Assembly (NCBI RefSeq): GCF_000429625.1
Contig: NZ_AUCF01000004.1
Location: 186,001-250,000 of the forward strand
Source of the DNA: Azospirillum halopraeferens DSM 3675
GTDB lineage: Bacteria > Pseudomonadota > Alphaproteobacteria > Azospirillales > Azospirillaceae
Reading direction: 5' to 3'
Length of the DNA stretch: 64,000 nt
Of the stretch, positions 19,050-28,582 are shown piece after piece (positions within the stretch are counted from its first letter, which is position 1; each line of letters begins with the position of its first letter). The position numbers were made by a program, and so were the translations under genes. The notes below the pieces were generated by a model. It saw nothing but the letters and a program-made list of their open reading frames with translations. It searched no databases and had not been told where the DNA came from.

Positions 19050-20759
19050 TCAGAACGCGATTCCGGTGCCGAGCATCAGGTGCTCGACCACGGGACCCAG
19101 CGCCAGCACCGGGAAGAAGGTCAGGCCGCCGACGATCAGCACGACGCCGACCAGAAGACCCACGAACAGGCCGCCGTGGGTCGGGAAGGTGCCGGGTGAG
19201 GCGGGAACCGCCTTCCTGGCGGCCAGGGTGCCGGCAATGGCCAGCACCGGCAGGATCACCAGGAAGCGGCCGACCAGCATGGCCAGCGCGATCGTCGTGT
19301 TGTGGTAAAGGCTGTCCGCCGCGAAGCCCGCGAAGGCCGAGCCGTTGTTCCCGGTGCCCGAACTGTAGGCGTAGAGCACTTCGGTCAGGCCGTGCGGGCC
19401 GCCGTCCCGGATGCCGGCGAGCCCCGCGGGCAGAACCACGGTCAGGGCCGACAGGCCGAGAATGCCCACCGGCATGGTCAATATGGCGATCATCGCCAGT
19501 TTGATCTCCCGGGCCTCGATCTTCTTGCCCAGGTACTCCGGCGTGCGGCCGACCATCAGGCCGGCGATGAAGACGGCAAGCAGGACGAAGATCAGCATGC
19601 CGTAGAGACCGGCACCGACGCCGCCGTAGATCACCTCGCCCAGCATCATGTTGACCAGCGGCACCATGCCGCCGAGCGGCGTGTAGCTGTCGTGCATGGA
19701 ATTGACCGAGCCGTTCGAGGCGGCCGTCGTCGCCACCGCCCACAGCACCGAATTGACGATGCCGAAGCGGACCTCCTTGCCTTCCATGTTGCCGCCGGCG
19801 GGATCGGTCCCGGCCGCGATCAGCGCCGGGTTGCCCTGCAGTTCCGCCCAACAGGCAACGCCGACGCCGGCGACAAACATCAGACCCATGGCGATGAACA
19901 GGGCCCGGCCCTGGCGCCGGTCGCCGACCATGCGACCGAAGGTGGAGGTCAGGCCCGCGGCCAGGAGCAGCAGGAAGACCATTTCCACCAGGTTGGTCAG
20001 CGGCGTCGGATTCTCGTAGGGGTGGGCCGAGTTGACCGAGAAATAGCCGCCGCCGTTGGAGCCGATCTGCTTGATGGCGACCTGCGAGGCGACGGGCCCC
20101 TGCGCGATCACCTGCTGCGCGCCTTCGACCGTCGCGGCGACGGTGTAGGCGTCAAGGTTCTGCGGCATGCCCTGGCTGACCAGGAACAGGGCCGTGACGA
20201 TGCTGATCGGCAGCAGCACGTAGAGGATGGCGCGCGTCAGGTCGACGTAGACGTTGCCCACCGTGCGCGCCGACCGGCGCGCAAAGCCACGGATCAGCGC
20301 GATCAGCACGGCGATGCCGCTGGCCGCGGAGAGGAAGTTCTGCACCGTCAGCCCGGCCATCTGGCTGAGGTAGCTCAGCGTGCTCTCACCGCCGTAGGCT
20401 TGCCAGTTTGTGTTGGTCGTGAAGCTGACCGCCGTGTTGAAGGCGAGGTCCGGAGCCACCGGACCCTGCCCGGCCGGGTTGAGGGGCAGCCACGCCTGAA
20501 GCCGCAGCAGCGCATAGAGCGCCAGCATGCCCGCCAGGTTGACGGCCAGCAGCGCCAGGGCGTAGGCCGTCCAGTGCTGTTCCCGGTCGGCACGGATGCC
20601 GCAGATACGGTAGATGGCGCGCTCCACCGGGCCGAGAATGCGGTCGAGGGGCACCCTCTCACCCGAGAAGACACGCGCCATATAGCCCCCGACGACCGGG
20701 GTCAGGGCGGCCACCAGGCCGCAGAAGATGATGATCTGGAGTATGTCCGCAGCGTTCAT
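19050..20759 (-). CDS. kdpA: K+-transporting ATPase, channel-like subunit A
   Basis: A 569-residue membrane protein with about ten helices that forms the K+ selectivity path. It resembles the Trk/KtrB superfamily, with four pore-loop regions such as [33 protein letters not shown] and [14 protein letters not shown]. The conserved second pore segment carries the GGG filter. It begins 12 bases after kdpF, and length and motifs are normal. Confidence 0.98.
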   Translation of the reverse strand: MNAADILQIIIFCGLVAALTPVVGGYMARVFSGERVPLDRILGPVERAIYRICGIRADREQHWTAYALALLAVNLAGMLALYALLRLQAWLPLNPAGQGPVAPDLAFNTAVSFTTNTNWQAYGGESTLSYLSQMAGLTVQNFLSAASGIAVLIALIRGFARRSARTVGNVYVDLTRAILYVLLPISIVTALFLVSQGMPQNLDAYTVAATVEGAQQVIAQGPVASQVAIKQIGSNGGGYFSVNSAHPYENPTPLTNLVEMVFLLLLAAGLTSTFGRMVGDRRQGRALFIAMGLMFVAGVGVACWAELQGNPALIAAGTDPAGGNMEGKEVRFGIVNSVLWAVATTAASNGSVNSMHDSYTPLGGMVPLVNMMLGEVIYGGVGAGLYGMLIFVLLAVFIAGLMVGRTPEYLGKKIEAREIKLAMIAILTMPVGILGLSALTVVLPAGLAGIRDGGPHGLTEVLYAYSSGTGNNGSAFAGFAADSLYHNTTIALAMLVGRFLVILPVLAIAGTLAARKAVPASPGTFPTHGGLFVGLLVGVVLIVGGLTFFPVLALGPVVEHLMLGTGIAF

Positions 20760-20771
20760 GGAAGCCCCCCG

Positions 20772-20861
20772 TCAGAACCGCTCGGGACGGAACAGGGCGT
20801 AGCCGAGGTAGCCGAGCAGGGCCACGGCCACCAGCCCACCGGGGATGAGGTCGACGATCAT
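20772..20861 (-). CDS. kdpF: K+-transporting ATPase small subunit F
   Basis: A 29-residue single-helix peptide (MIVDLIPGGLVAVALLGYL and onward, ending FRPERF). The YxxxALFRPERF ending is the hallmark of KdpF, which stabilises the KdpABC complex. AAGGGG lies 8 bases upstream of the ATG. It sits directly before kdpA, as is usual. Confidence 0.93.
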   Translation of the reverse strand: MIVDLIPGGLVAVALLGYLGYALFRPERF

Positions 20862-20876
20862 GGAACGACCCCTTCG

Positions 20877-20960
20877 TCACAGACGGTCGAGGGCGCGCAC
20901 CAGAAGTGCGCACAGCCCGAAAAAGGCGAGGATGATCGCAGGGAAGAGAATGTCGAGCAT
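20877..20960 (-). CDS. 27-residue membrane peptide at the head of the kdp operon
   Basis: A second tiny ORF just upstream of kdpF. It encodes a single hydrophobic helix framed by MLDILFP and ending VRALDRL, and has a GGAG ribosome site 7 bases before its ATG. It stops 15 bases before kdpF. It is not KdpF itself (no FRPERF end). I recall similar small peptides ending in C/LDRL ahead of kdpF in other bacteria, but know no function. It could be an extra subunit or a leader peptide. Confidence 0.65.
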   Translation of the reverse strand: MLDILFPAIILAFFGLCALLVRALDRL

Positions 20961-21318
20961 ACCCAACTCCGTGTTGCCGGATGGCGCGGGGCGGGGCGGA
21001 CGGTGTCTCTCCGCAGCCTGTTCCCGGTCATGCCCCATGCGCAGGATGGCATCCTTTCACGGATCTGCGTGAATGTTCGAGACGGAAGTCCGTAAATCGA
21101 CCATATGGCGGTATAAAGATTTCATAAAAATCCGATGCCGGACGATTGCCCAAAGAGAATGACGCCGGGTATTCCTTACGGATATTGCAATGCGAGACGG
21201 ATGGGGGAAAGATGGCGGCCCGCGGTACAGGAGGGAGGCGTCCGTCTCGGGGCGACGTTCTCCCGACTGCCGCCGGTGTCAGGGAGCCGGACTCCCACTT
21301 TCCGCGGTGATCCGATCC
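20961..21318. promoter_or_regulatory. Divergent kdp control region with AT-rich KdpE-like box
   Basis: This 358-base gap separates kdpFABC (minus) from kdpDE (plus). It holds an isolated AT-rich block at 21112-21131 (TATAAAGATTTCATAAAAAT). Read on the minus strand it has two TTTATA-like half-sites, like KdpE-binding sites of enteric bacteria. It lies about 150 bases upstream of the first kdp peptide. The rest is GC-rich with no gene I can support. Confidence 0.5.
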
Positions 21319-24012
21319 ATGCCCGACGACAAGGACCTTCGCCCCTCCGCCGACGCCCTGCTGGAGGAGGCCACCCGCGAACACCGGGGCAAGCTGAAGA
21401 TTTTTCTGGGCGCCGCACCGGGGGTGGGCAAGACCTACGCCATGCTGGAGGAGGCGCACCGCCGGCTGGGCGAGGGGGTGGACCTGGTCGTCGGCATCGC
21501 CGAGACCCATGGACGGCAGGAGACCGAGGCGCTGCTGGGCGGGCTGGAGGTGCTGCCCCGGCGCACCATCGAGTACCGCGGGCGGCCGTTCGGCGAGATG
21601 GACCTGGACGCCATCCTGGAGCGCCGGCCCCGGCTCGTGCTGGTGGACGAACTGGCCCACACCAACATCCCCGGCAGCCGTCACGTCAAGCGCTGGCAGG
21701 ACGTGGATGAGATCCTCGACGCCGGCATCGACGTCTATACCACGCTGAACGTGCAGCACCTGGAGAGTCTCAACGACGTCGTCGAACGCATCGCCGGCAT
21801 CAAGGTGCGCGAGACCCTGCCCGACGGTGTGCTGCAAAGGGCCGACGAGATCGAACTGATCGACCTGCCGCCGCAGGAACTGCTCAAGCGACTGGCCGAG
21901 GGGAAGGTCTATGTGCCCGAACAGGCGCGCCGCGCCGCCGGCCACTTCTTCACCCCCGGTACCCTGACCGCCCTGCGCGAGATGGCGCTGCGCCAGGCGG
22001 CCGAGCGTGTCGACGCCCAGATGCTGCGGTTCCGGAGCGTTCACGCGGTGGAACGCCCCTGGCCGACGCGTGAGCGCATCCTCGTCTGCCTGGCGGATGG
22101 TCCTTCGGCGCCGCGTCTGGTGCGGGTGGCCAAGCGGGCGGCGGAGCGCCGCGGCGCCCCCTGGGTGGCGCTGTACGTGGAGACGCACCGGCACGCGGCC
22201 CTGGCGGAGGCCGACAAGGATGCGATCGCACTGGCGCTTCGGCTGGCCGAGCAGCTCGGTGGCGAAGGCGCGGTGGTGCAGGGGGAGGACGTGGCCCGGG
22301 AGGTGATGGCCTTCGCCAGGGCGCGCAACGTCAGCCAGATCATCGTCGGCCGGCCGCATCCCCGCCGCCGGTTCGGCGTCCTGCGTCCATCGGTGACCCG
22401 GCAGGTGCTGGCCAACAGCGCCGACTTCGACATCCTGGTGGTGTCCGGCGGGGAGGAGCCCGCCGCCCGCTCCGCGCCCGAGCGCGAGCCGCCGGCACCC
22501 GTCCACTGGCCGGGCTATCTCGCGGCGACCGGAATGGTCGCCGCGGCAACGGCCGCGGCGTATCCGATCTATTGGTACCTGCCGTTGCCCAACGTCTCCC
22601 TGGCCTATCTTCTGGCGGTCCTGCTGGTGGCGGTGCGGTTCGGGCTGGGACCGTCGCTCTACGCTTCGCTGGCCAGTTTCGTGCCGTACAATTTCCTGTT
22701 TACGGATCCCCGATTCACCTTCTCGGTGTCGGATACGCAGAACGCCCTGACCATGTTGTTCTTCGTGGTCGTCGCGGTGATTGCCAGCAATCTGGCGGCG
22801 CGGGTGCGCGCGCAGGTCGAGGCGACTCGCACCAACGCACGGCGCACCGCCAACCTCTACGACTTCAACCGCCGCGTCGCCGCCGCCGTGGGGCTGGACG
22901 ACGTGCTGTGGGCGGTCGTGCACCACGTCGCGGCCACGGTGGGCGGGGCTTCGCTGGTGCTCATGCCGACCGACGGGCTGCTGGAGGTGCGCGCCGGCTA
23001 TCCGCCGGAGGATCGCCTGGACGACAAGTCCATGGCCGCGGCGCAGTGGGCCTGGGAGCATGGCAAGCGGGCCGGGCGGGGATCGGCCACGCTGCCGGCC
23101 ACCGACTGGCTGTTCCTTCCGCTGGGCACGGCCCGCGGGGCGGTGGGGGTGTTGGGTGTGCAGATCGGCGACGACGGACAGTTGCTGTCGCCCGAGCAGG
23201 GGCGTCTCGTCGACACGCTCGCCGACCAGGCCGCGCTCGCCATCGAGCGCACGACGCTGGTGTCGGACATCGAGGCGGCCCGCGTCGCCAGCGAAACCGA
23301 GCGGCTGCGCACCGCCTTGCTCTCGTCGCTGTCCCATGACCTGCGCACGCCGCTGGTCTCCATTCTCGGCGCCGCGTCGAGCCTGTACAACTACGACCGC
23401 TCGCTCAAGCCCGCCGAGCGCCTGGAACTGGTGCAGACGATCCAGGAGGAGGCGGAACGCCTCAACCGCTTCGTCCAGAACCTGCTGGACATGACGCGGA
23501 TCGGGTCGGGGGCGCTGAAGCCGCGCACCGACTGGATCGATCTGCAGGACGTGGTCGGGGCGGCGCTGGAGCGTGCGCGGTCGATGCTGCGCCGCCGCCG
23601 GGTGCGGATCGACCTGGAGGAGGGGCTGCCGATTCTCTGCCTCGACCCGGTGCTGATGGAACAGGTGTTCTTCAACCTGATCGACAACGCCTGCAAATAT
23701 TCCCCCGCCGGCACGCCCGTCACCGTGTGGGCCCGGCGACGCGGTGCGGCGGTGGTGGTGGAGGTCTGCGACCTCGGACCCGGCATTCCGGAAAAGGATC
23801 GTGAGAGGGTTTTCGACATGTTCTACCGTGTCGAGGCCGGTGACCGGCAGACGGCGGGCACCGGCCTGGGGCTGGCCATCTGCCGGGGAATCGTCGAGGC
23901 GCACGGCGGGCGCATCCGGGCCGAACGCGGCATCAACGAGGCCGGCACCTGCATCATCCTGACGCTGCCGCTGACGACGCCGCCGGCGCTTCCGACGGCG
24001 GGCGACGAATGA
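21319..24012 (+). CDS. kdpD: Osmosensitive K+ channel histidine kinase
   Basis: An 897-residue sensor kinase controlling kdpFABC. The N-terminal KdpD domain has Walker A GAAPGVGKTYAML (about residue 32) and LVDELAHTNIPGSRH. A universal-stress-like domain (about 250-370) follows, then four short membrane helices (about 400-500), a GAF-like region and the kinase core. That core has the phosphoacceptor SHDLRTPLVSI, FNLIDNACKYSP and GTGLGLAICRGI. ATG 21319 begins MPDDKDLRPSADALLEEA, the usual start; the upstream frame is non-homologous. It overlaps kdpE by 4 bases. Orientation opposite to kdpFABC differs from the E. coli co-directional order. Confidence 0.97.
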   Translation: MPDDKDLRPSADALLEEATREHRGKLKIFLGAAPGVGKTYAMLEEAHRRLGEGVDLVVGIAETHGRQETEALLGGLEVLPRRTIEYRGRPFGEMDLDAILERRPRLVLVDELAHTNIPGSRHVKRWQDVDEILDAGIDVYTTLNVQHLESLNDVVERIAGIKVRETLPDGVLQRADEIELIDLPPQELLKRLAEGKVYVPEQARRAAGHFFTPGTLTALREMALRQAAERVDAQMLRFRSVHAVERPWPTRERILVCLADGPSAPRLVRVAKRAAERRGAPWVALYVETHRHAALAEADKDAIALALRLAEQLGGEGAVVQGEDVAREVMAFARARNVSQIIVGRPHPRRRFGVLRPSVTRQVLANSADFDILVVSGGEEPAARSAPEREPPAPVHWPGYLAATGMVAAATAAAYPIYWYLPLPNVSLAYLLAVLLVAVRFGLGPSLYASLASFVPYNFLFTDPRFTFSVSDTQNALTMLFFVVVAVIASNLAARVRAQVEATRTNARRTANLYDFNRRVAAAVGLDDVLWAVVHHVAATVGGASLVLMPTDGLLEVRAGYPPEDRLDDKSMAAAQWAWEHGKRAGRGSATLPATDWLFLPLGTARGAVGVLGVQIGDDGQLLSPEQGRLVDTLADQAALAIERTTLVSDIEAARVASETERLRTALLSSLSHDLRTPLVSILGAASSLYNYDRSLKPAERLELVQTIQEEAERLNRFVQNLLDMTRIGSGALKPRTDWIDLQDVVGAALERARSMLRRRRVRIDLEEGLPILCLDPVLMEQVFFNLIDNACKYSPAGTPVTVWARRRGAAVVVEVCDLGPGIPEKDRERVFDMFYRVEAGDRQTAGTGLGLAICRGIVEAHGGRIRAERGINEAGTCIILTLPLTTPPALPTAGDE

Positions 24013-24737
24013 TCGGGGACACCGGCATGGCGAACGGCGATAGCCGCACCGCCGCGAAGATCCTGGTCGTCGACGATGAACCGCAGATCCGCCGGTTCCT
24101 GCGCATCAGCCTGTCCGCCAACGGCTACCGGGTGGCCGAGGCGGACGGCGGCAGGGCCGGAATCGAGGCGTGCGCCCGCGAGCGGCCCGACCTGGTGATC
24201 CTCGACCTGGGCCTTCCCGACCTGGACGGGCAGGAGGTGATCAGCGCGGTGCGGGCGACCGGGACCGTTCCCATCATCGTCCTCTCCGTGCGCGCGCAGG
24301 AGTACGACAAGGTGGAGGCGCTGGATCGCGGCGCCGACGACTATGTGGTGAAACCCTTCGGCATCGCCGAACTGATGGCCCGCGTCCGCGCCGCGCTGCG
24401 CCAGCGCGTTCCCGACGGTGGCCCGGTCCGGCCGGTGACGGCCTTCGGCGTCACCATCGATTTCGAGCGCCGGGTGGTCGAACGTGACGGCCGCGGCGTC
24501 CACCTGTCGCGCAAGGAACTGGAGCTGCTGTTCATCCTGGCCCGCCACGCGGACCATGTGTTGACCCACGCCGAACTGCTGCGCGCCGTATGGGGTGAGG
24601 CGCACGTCGCCGACACCGCCTATCTGCGGGTTTACGTCAAGCAGCTCCGCCAGAAGCTGGAGGCCGAGCCGGACCGGCCGAGGCTGATCGTGACCGAGGC
24701 GGGCGTGGGATACCGCCTGCGCACCGGTGCACCGTAA
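24009..24737 (+). CDS. kdpE: KdpE response regulator (OmpR family)
   Basis: A 242-residue DNA-binding response regulator. The receiver has VVDDEPQIRRFL, the acceptor Asp in VILDLGLPDLDG and VKPFG. The winged-helix domain contains LSRKELELLFILARH and AYLRVYVKQLRQKLE. KdpD phosphorylates it, and it then activates kdpFABC, presumably at the AT-rich block upstream of that operon. ATG 24009 overlaps the kdpD stop (ATGA); ATG 24027 (MANGDS) is an alternative. A strong hairpin terminator follows the stop. Confidence 0.96.
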   Translation: MIGDTGMANGDSRTAAKILVVDDEPQIRRFLRISLSANGYRVAEADGGRAGIEACARERPDLVILDLGLPDLDGQEVISAVRATGTVPIIVLSVRAQEYDKVEALDRGADDYVVKPFGIAELMARVRAALRQRVPDGGPVRPVTAFGVTIDFERRVVERDGRGVHLSRKELELLFILARHADHVLTHAELLRAVWGEAHVADTAYLRVYVKQLRQKLEAEPDRPRLIVTEAGVGYRLRTGAP

Positions 24738-24742
24738 AAGCA

Positions 24743-24776
24743 AAGGGCCCGGGTCCATCACGGGACCCGGGCCCTT
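24743..24776. terminator. Hairpin between convergent kdpE and the GH17-GT2 gene
   Basis: AAGGGCCCGGGTCC pairs perfectly with GGACCCGGGCCCTT around a 6-base loop. It starts 5 bases after kdpE, and lies 30 bases after the opposing gene's stop. The arms end in AA and TT but there is no long T-run; it probably serves both genes. Confidence 0.75.
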
Positions 24777-24805
24777 GCCGGCCGGGAAGTCCGATCAACC
24801 CGCGA

Positions 24806-27412
24806 TCAGTCCGCGGCCCCCGGCATGGCGGCGACCGGCTGGGGCCGGCGGCGGCCGATGCGGAAGTCGGGGAAGGCGTTGATCAGCGACGTGATCAGCG
24901 CCGCCAGATAGGGCAGGGACTGCACCACCAGCAGACCGGCCCACATGAAGGCGTCGCGGTTCTCGTGGCCGAACACCAGCACGATGGCCAGCGCGGCGGC
25001 CCACAGGGACACCAGCAGCGCGATCTCCTCCCGCGCCATCAGGATGGCCTGCATGAACGCGGGCTGGTTCTCGCACTTGGGCGTGCGCACGAAAGGCCGG
25101 CCGGAGGTGAACATGCCCTGCCACATGGCGCGGCCCACCGTGTGCGTCAGCGCCATGCCGGCCACCGCCGCCCCGACCTTGTCCCAGAAGCCGCACTTCA
25201 CCCGCGCCTCGTAGAGCCAGAGGGACGCCGCCACCTTGAAGGCGAAGACGCTGAGGGTCGGGATCATGAAGGCGTTGGGCGGGAACTCGAAGTACTTGGG
25301 GAACAGCAGCAGCCCCAGCGACCAGATCACGCCGGCCACACCGAAGACCATGTGCGCCGCGTCGGCGAACCAGGGCAGCCAGCCGGTGATGAAGTGGTAC
25401 TTCTGGCCGCTGGTCAGCTTGCGGGCACCGGGCAGCAGCTCGCGCCAGTGGCGCTTGAGGATCTGCACGGCGCCGTAGGCCCAGCGGAAACGCTGCGTCT
25501 TGTAGGCCGAGAAGCTGTCGGGGACGAGGCCCTTGCCGTAGCTCTCGGGCATGTAGACGGACTCGTATCCGGCCTCGAACAGGCGCAGGCCCAATTCGGC
25601 GTCCTCGGTGATGCACCACTCGCCCCAGCGCCCCACGTCCACCAGCGCCTGCTTGCGGATGATGGTCATGGTGCCGTGCTGGATGATGGCGTTGCGCTCG
25701 TTGCGCTGGACCATGCCGATGTGGAAGAAGCCGGCATACTCCCAGTTGATCATCCGCTGGAACAGGTCATGGCTCCAGTCGCGGTAATCCTGCGGCGACT
25801 GCACGAAGCCGACCTCCGGACGGGCGAAGTGCGGGATGGTCGCCTTCAGCCAGTCGGGATGGACCTGGTAGTCGCTGTCGATGACCGCCACGAACTCGGC
25901 GTCCGGCGCCGTCACGTCGAGACCGAAGTTCAGCGCGCCGGCCTTGAAGCCCGGCCAGTTGTCCAGGTGGAAGAAGCGGAACTTCTCGCCGAGCTGCTTG
26001 CAGTAGGCCTCGACCGGCTTCCACACCTCGGGGTCCTTGGTGTTGTTGTCGATCAGCAGCACCTCGAAGTTCGGGTAGTCGAGGCGGGCCAGGGCGTCCA
26101 GGGTCTGAATGACCATGTGCGGCGGCTCGTTGTAGCACGGCACGTGGATCGAGACCTTGGGCGCGTCGGGGGCGGGGGCGGCCTGGCAGGGCTGGAAGCG
26201 GCGCCGGAAGCGCTCCTGCCACACCACTTCGGTCAGCTCCAGCCCGTCGATCAGCATCACCGCCAGCAGCACGAACTGGCAGAAGATCAGCACGCCCCAG
26301 GCGATCTCGGTGGTCGTCGCCAGGCCGGCGGCGGAAGCGGCGGAGAAGGTGAACACCAGCACCGAGCCGACCGCCTGGATCAGCGCGCCATAGAACAACT
26401 TACCGGCGAACTTCAGGTCGTTGCGGCGGGTCAGGAAGAACACCAGCGGCAGGAACGCCAGCCCGACCGAGGCGGCGCACAGCACCGGCCAGTTCTTCAT
26501 CTCGTGGACGTCGCCGATCATCGGGAACTTGGGATTGCGCCAGGCGTCCCACATGCCCCACGAGGTGCCGGCGGTGCCTTCGATCTCCCGCTTCCACGGC
26601 TGGTCGAAGGCTTCCATGATGAAGTAGTCGAGCCGGTTCTGCGCCGCCACGTTCAGGAAGGTGCGGACGAACTTGGCCTGGTTGACCTGGCTGGCCTCGG
26701 CGCCGCGCCGCCACGGGCCGTCGGCCGGCCAGCCGATTTCCGAGATCAGGATGTGCTTGTTGGGAAAGCGCGTCTTCAGCTCGTTGTAGCGGAGCATGGC
26801 GTAATCGACGGCATCGTCCACCGGCACGCCTTCCCAGTAGGGCAGCAGGTGCACGGCCAGGAAGTCGACGGCGTCCGCCAGTTCCGGATGCTCCAGCCAG
26901 ACGTGCCACGGCTCCGCGGTGGAGACCGGGACGTTGACCTTCTTCTTCACCCGCCGGATGTAGTCGATCATCTGCGGCACGGTGACGTCGGCGCGCAACA
27001 GCGCCTCGTTGCCCACCAGCACGCGGCGTACGTTGGGGTAGGTGCGGGCCAGCTTGATCAGGCCGGCGATCTCCGGCTCGTCGATCTCGGTCTGGCCCTG
27101 GATCCAGGCGCCCGCCGTGACGGGAATCCCGTGCTTGCGCGCGATGGCGGGCACCATTTCCGATCCGTCGGTGGTCGAATAGGTGCGCACGCCCTTGACC
27201 GAGCCTTCGAGGGCCTTAAGGTCCTTTTCGATGTCGTCGGACGTCGGCCGGTCGCGCTTGGTCGGACTCTTGTCGGGGTGAAATGGGGTATAGCTGACGC
27301 CGTTGATGACGCCGGCCCACGGCCGCTCTGCAACGGGGCGGTTCCACAGTGCCCAGGCCCCGACATTGCCGAGGATGACCAGGAAGAGAACCGCAATCGC
27401 TGACTTGCGCAT
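24806..27412 (-). CDS. GH17-GT2 fusion, beta-glucan synthase/transglycosylase (NdvB-like)
   Basis: An 868-residue membrane enzyme with two catalytic modules. After an N-terminal helix (residues 5-23), a GH17 glucanase/transglucosylase domain (about 30-310) has the acid/base Glu136 in LVGNEAL and the nucleophile Glu225 in ISEIGWP. Two or three helices follow. A family 2 glycosyltransferase domain (about 470-700) then has VPCYNEPP, DNNTKD, VIDSDYQV, TEDAELGLR and QRFRW, as in processive beta-glycan synthases. More helices end the protein. GH17-GT2 proteins in Pseudomonas and rhizobia make or remodel cyclic beta-1,3/1,6-glucans. ATG 27412 was chosen to start just before the first helix. It is monocistronic. 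Confidence 0.9.
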   Translation of the reverse strand: MRKSAIAVLFLVILGNVGAWALWNRPVAERPWAGVINGVSYTPFHPDKSPTKRDRPTSDDIEKDLKALEGSVKGVRTYSTTDGSEMVPAIARKHGIPVTAGAWIQGQTEIDEPEIAGLIKLARTYPNVRRVLVGNEALLRADVTVPQMIDYIRRVKKKVNVPVSTAEPWHVWLEHPELADAVDFLAVHLLPYWEGVPVDDAVDYAMLRYNELKTRFPNKHILISEIGWPADGPWRRGAEASQVNQAKFVRTFLNVAAQNRLDYFIMEAFDQPWKREIEGTAGTSWGMWDAWRNPKFPMIGDVHEMKNWPVLCAASVGLAFLPLVFFLTRRNDLKFAGKLFYGALIQAVGSVLVFTFSAASAAGLATTTEIAWGVLIFCQFVLLAVMLIDGLELTEVVWQERFRRRFQPCQAAPAPDAPKVSIHVPCYNEPPHMVIQTLDALARLDYPNFEVLLIDNNTKDPEVWKPVEAYCKQLGEKFRFFHLDNWPGFKAGALNFGLDVTAPDAEFVAVIDSDYQVHPDWLKATIPHFARPEVGFVQSPQDYRDWSHDLFQRMINWEYAGFFHIGMVQRNERNAIIQHGTMTIIRKQALVDVGRWGEWCITEDAELGLRLFEAGYESVYMPESYGKGLVPDSFSAYKTQRFRWAYGAVQILKRHWRELLPGARKLTSGQKYHFITGWLPWFADAAHMVFGVAGVIWSLGLLLFPKYFEFPPNAFMIPTLSVFAFKVAASLWLYEARVKCGFWDKVGAAVAGMALTHTVGRAMWQGMFTSGRPFVRTPKCENQPAFMQAILMAREEIALLVSLWAAALAIVLVFGHENRDAFMWAGLLVVQSLPYLAALITSLINAFPDFRIGRRRPQPVAAMPGAAD

Positions 27413-27770
27413 AGGTGTGTGCAATCCCCGCACATGTTCCATCCGGGGCAGGCGCGGTTGCCCCGGTCGATCCAGTGCCATCCGGGCGGGCGTACGGGCG
27501 GCGTCTCCGCCCCGACCAACCTCGGACCGAACCCCGGCACTTGCTGTGGTTGCTGGATGAAGCCCCCGACGCGAAACCCGCCCGCCCCCACTCATCCCGT
27601 TTGTGGGGCGGAACGACCTTCACGGTGCGTTCGGCGATGCTGCGCGCCGACCGATCCATTCGAGATCGTCCGTCGCATTCTATACATTTCCCCTTGCATC
27701 GCAACCATCGCCCCATGAACAACGGGCGGTCCCGGATTATTCCGCGGCTGCCGAACGCGAGGATCCAGCC
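27413..27770. other. Intergenic region between GH17-GT2 gene and HIT gene
   Basis: A 358-base divergent gap. It must hold the promoters of both neighbours. An AT-richer stretch at about 27674-27700, with TATACA, is the best -10 candidate for the forward HIT gene. I see no gene, RNA or repeat here. Confidence 0.4.
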
Positions 27771-28187
27771 ATGTTCCGCCTGAACGAACGCCTGGCCGGG
27801 GACACGGTTCCCCTGGGGGTGTCGCCGCTGTGCCGTGTGCTGCTCATGGACAACCGGCACTGGCCCTGGCTGATCCTGGTGCCGGAGCGGCCGGACGTGC
27901 GCGAGCTGCACCATCTGGACGCCCCCGACCGGGTCCGGCTGATCGAGGAAATATCGTTTGTTTCCAAGGTGTTGGAGGATGTCTCCCGGCCCGACAAGCT
28001 GAACGTGGGGGCGCTCGGCAACGTCGTCCCGCAGTTGCATGTGCACGTGATCGCGCGCCGCCGCGACGATCCCGCCTGGCCCGGCCCGGTGTGGGGGTCC
28101 GGTCACGCCGACCGCTATCCGGCCGGGGAGCGCGACGCATGGACGCAGCGACTCCGGGAAGCGTTGCGTCCCCTGTGGCGGGAATGA
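27771..28187 (+). CDS. HIT family protein
   Basis: A 138-residue histidine-triad protein, probably a nucleotide hydrolase or transferase. The triad region reads VVPQLHVHVIARRRDD (about residues 85-100), in the proteobacterial HIT style with GNVVPQLH before it and DPAWPGPVWG after it. ATG 27771 has GAGGA 7 bases upstream. The physiological substrate is not known for this subgroup. It is followed 60 bases on by the csbD-like gene. Confidence 0.9.
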   Translation: MFRLNERLAGDTVPLGVSPLCRVLLMDNRHWPWLILVPERPDVRELHHLDAPDRVRLIEEISFVSKVLEDVSRPDKLNVGALGNVVPQLHVHVIARRRDDPAWPGPVWGSGHADRYPAGERDAWTQRLREALRPLWRE

Positions 28188-28247
28188 CGGCGCGACTCGG
28201 CGCGGCCCCGCCTGTTGTATGGGGCGGAGCAACCGATGGAGTCGACC

Positions 28248-28424
28248 ATGAACAGTGACCGCATGAAGGGTTCCGCCAAGGAGGTCGCCGGTGAGGCCGA
28301 GAAGCAGACCGGCCAGGTGACCGGCAACCGCGACCTGGAGAGCAAAGGCCGCGAGCACAAGACCGAAGGAAAGATCGACAAGGCTGCGGGCAAGGTGAAG
28401 GACGTCATTCGCGGCAAGGATTGA
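28248..28424 (+). CDS. CsbD family small stress protein
   Basis: A 58-residue hydrophilic protein made of two CsbD-like segments: MKGSAKEVAGEAEKQTG and HKTEGKIDKAAGKVKD. CsbD proteins are small, charged, general-stress-induced proteins without known activity. ATG 28248 was chosen with GGAG 6 bases upstream. The gene lies between HIT and a hemerythrin-like gene. Confidence 0.92.
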   Translation: MNSDRMKGSAKEVAGEAEKQTGQVTGNRDLESKGREHKTEGKIDKAAGKVKDVIRGKD

Positions 28425-28582
28425 TCGTTCCGGCACCTTCGCCGGCCCGGAACGGGGTGGCCGGGACGTCCTTCGAGCTACCCCGTTTCCCTTGTGCCTG
28501 CGCGAATCTGTCCGATGGCCGCCCGGCCGAGCGGCGCGTACGCTTTCACGCGGGCCCCATTCGGCCCGGAAGGAGGCGTCCC

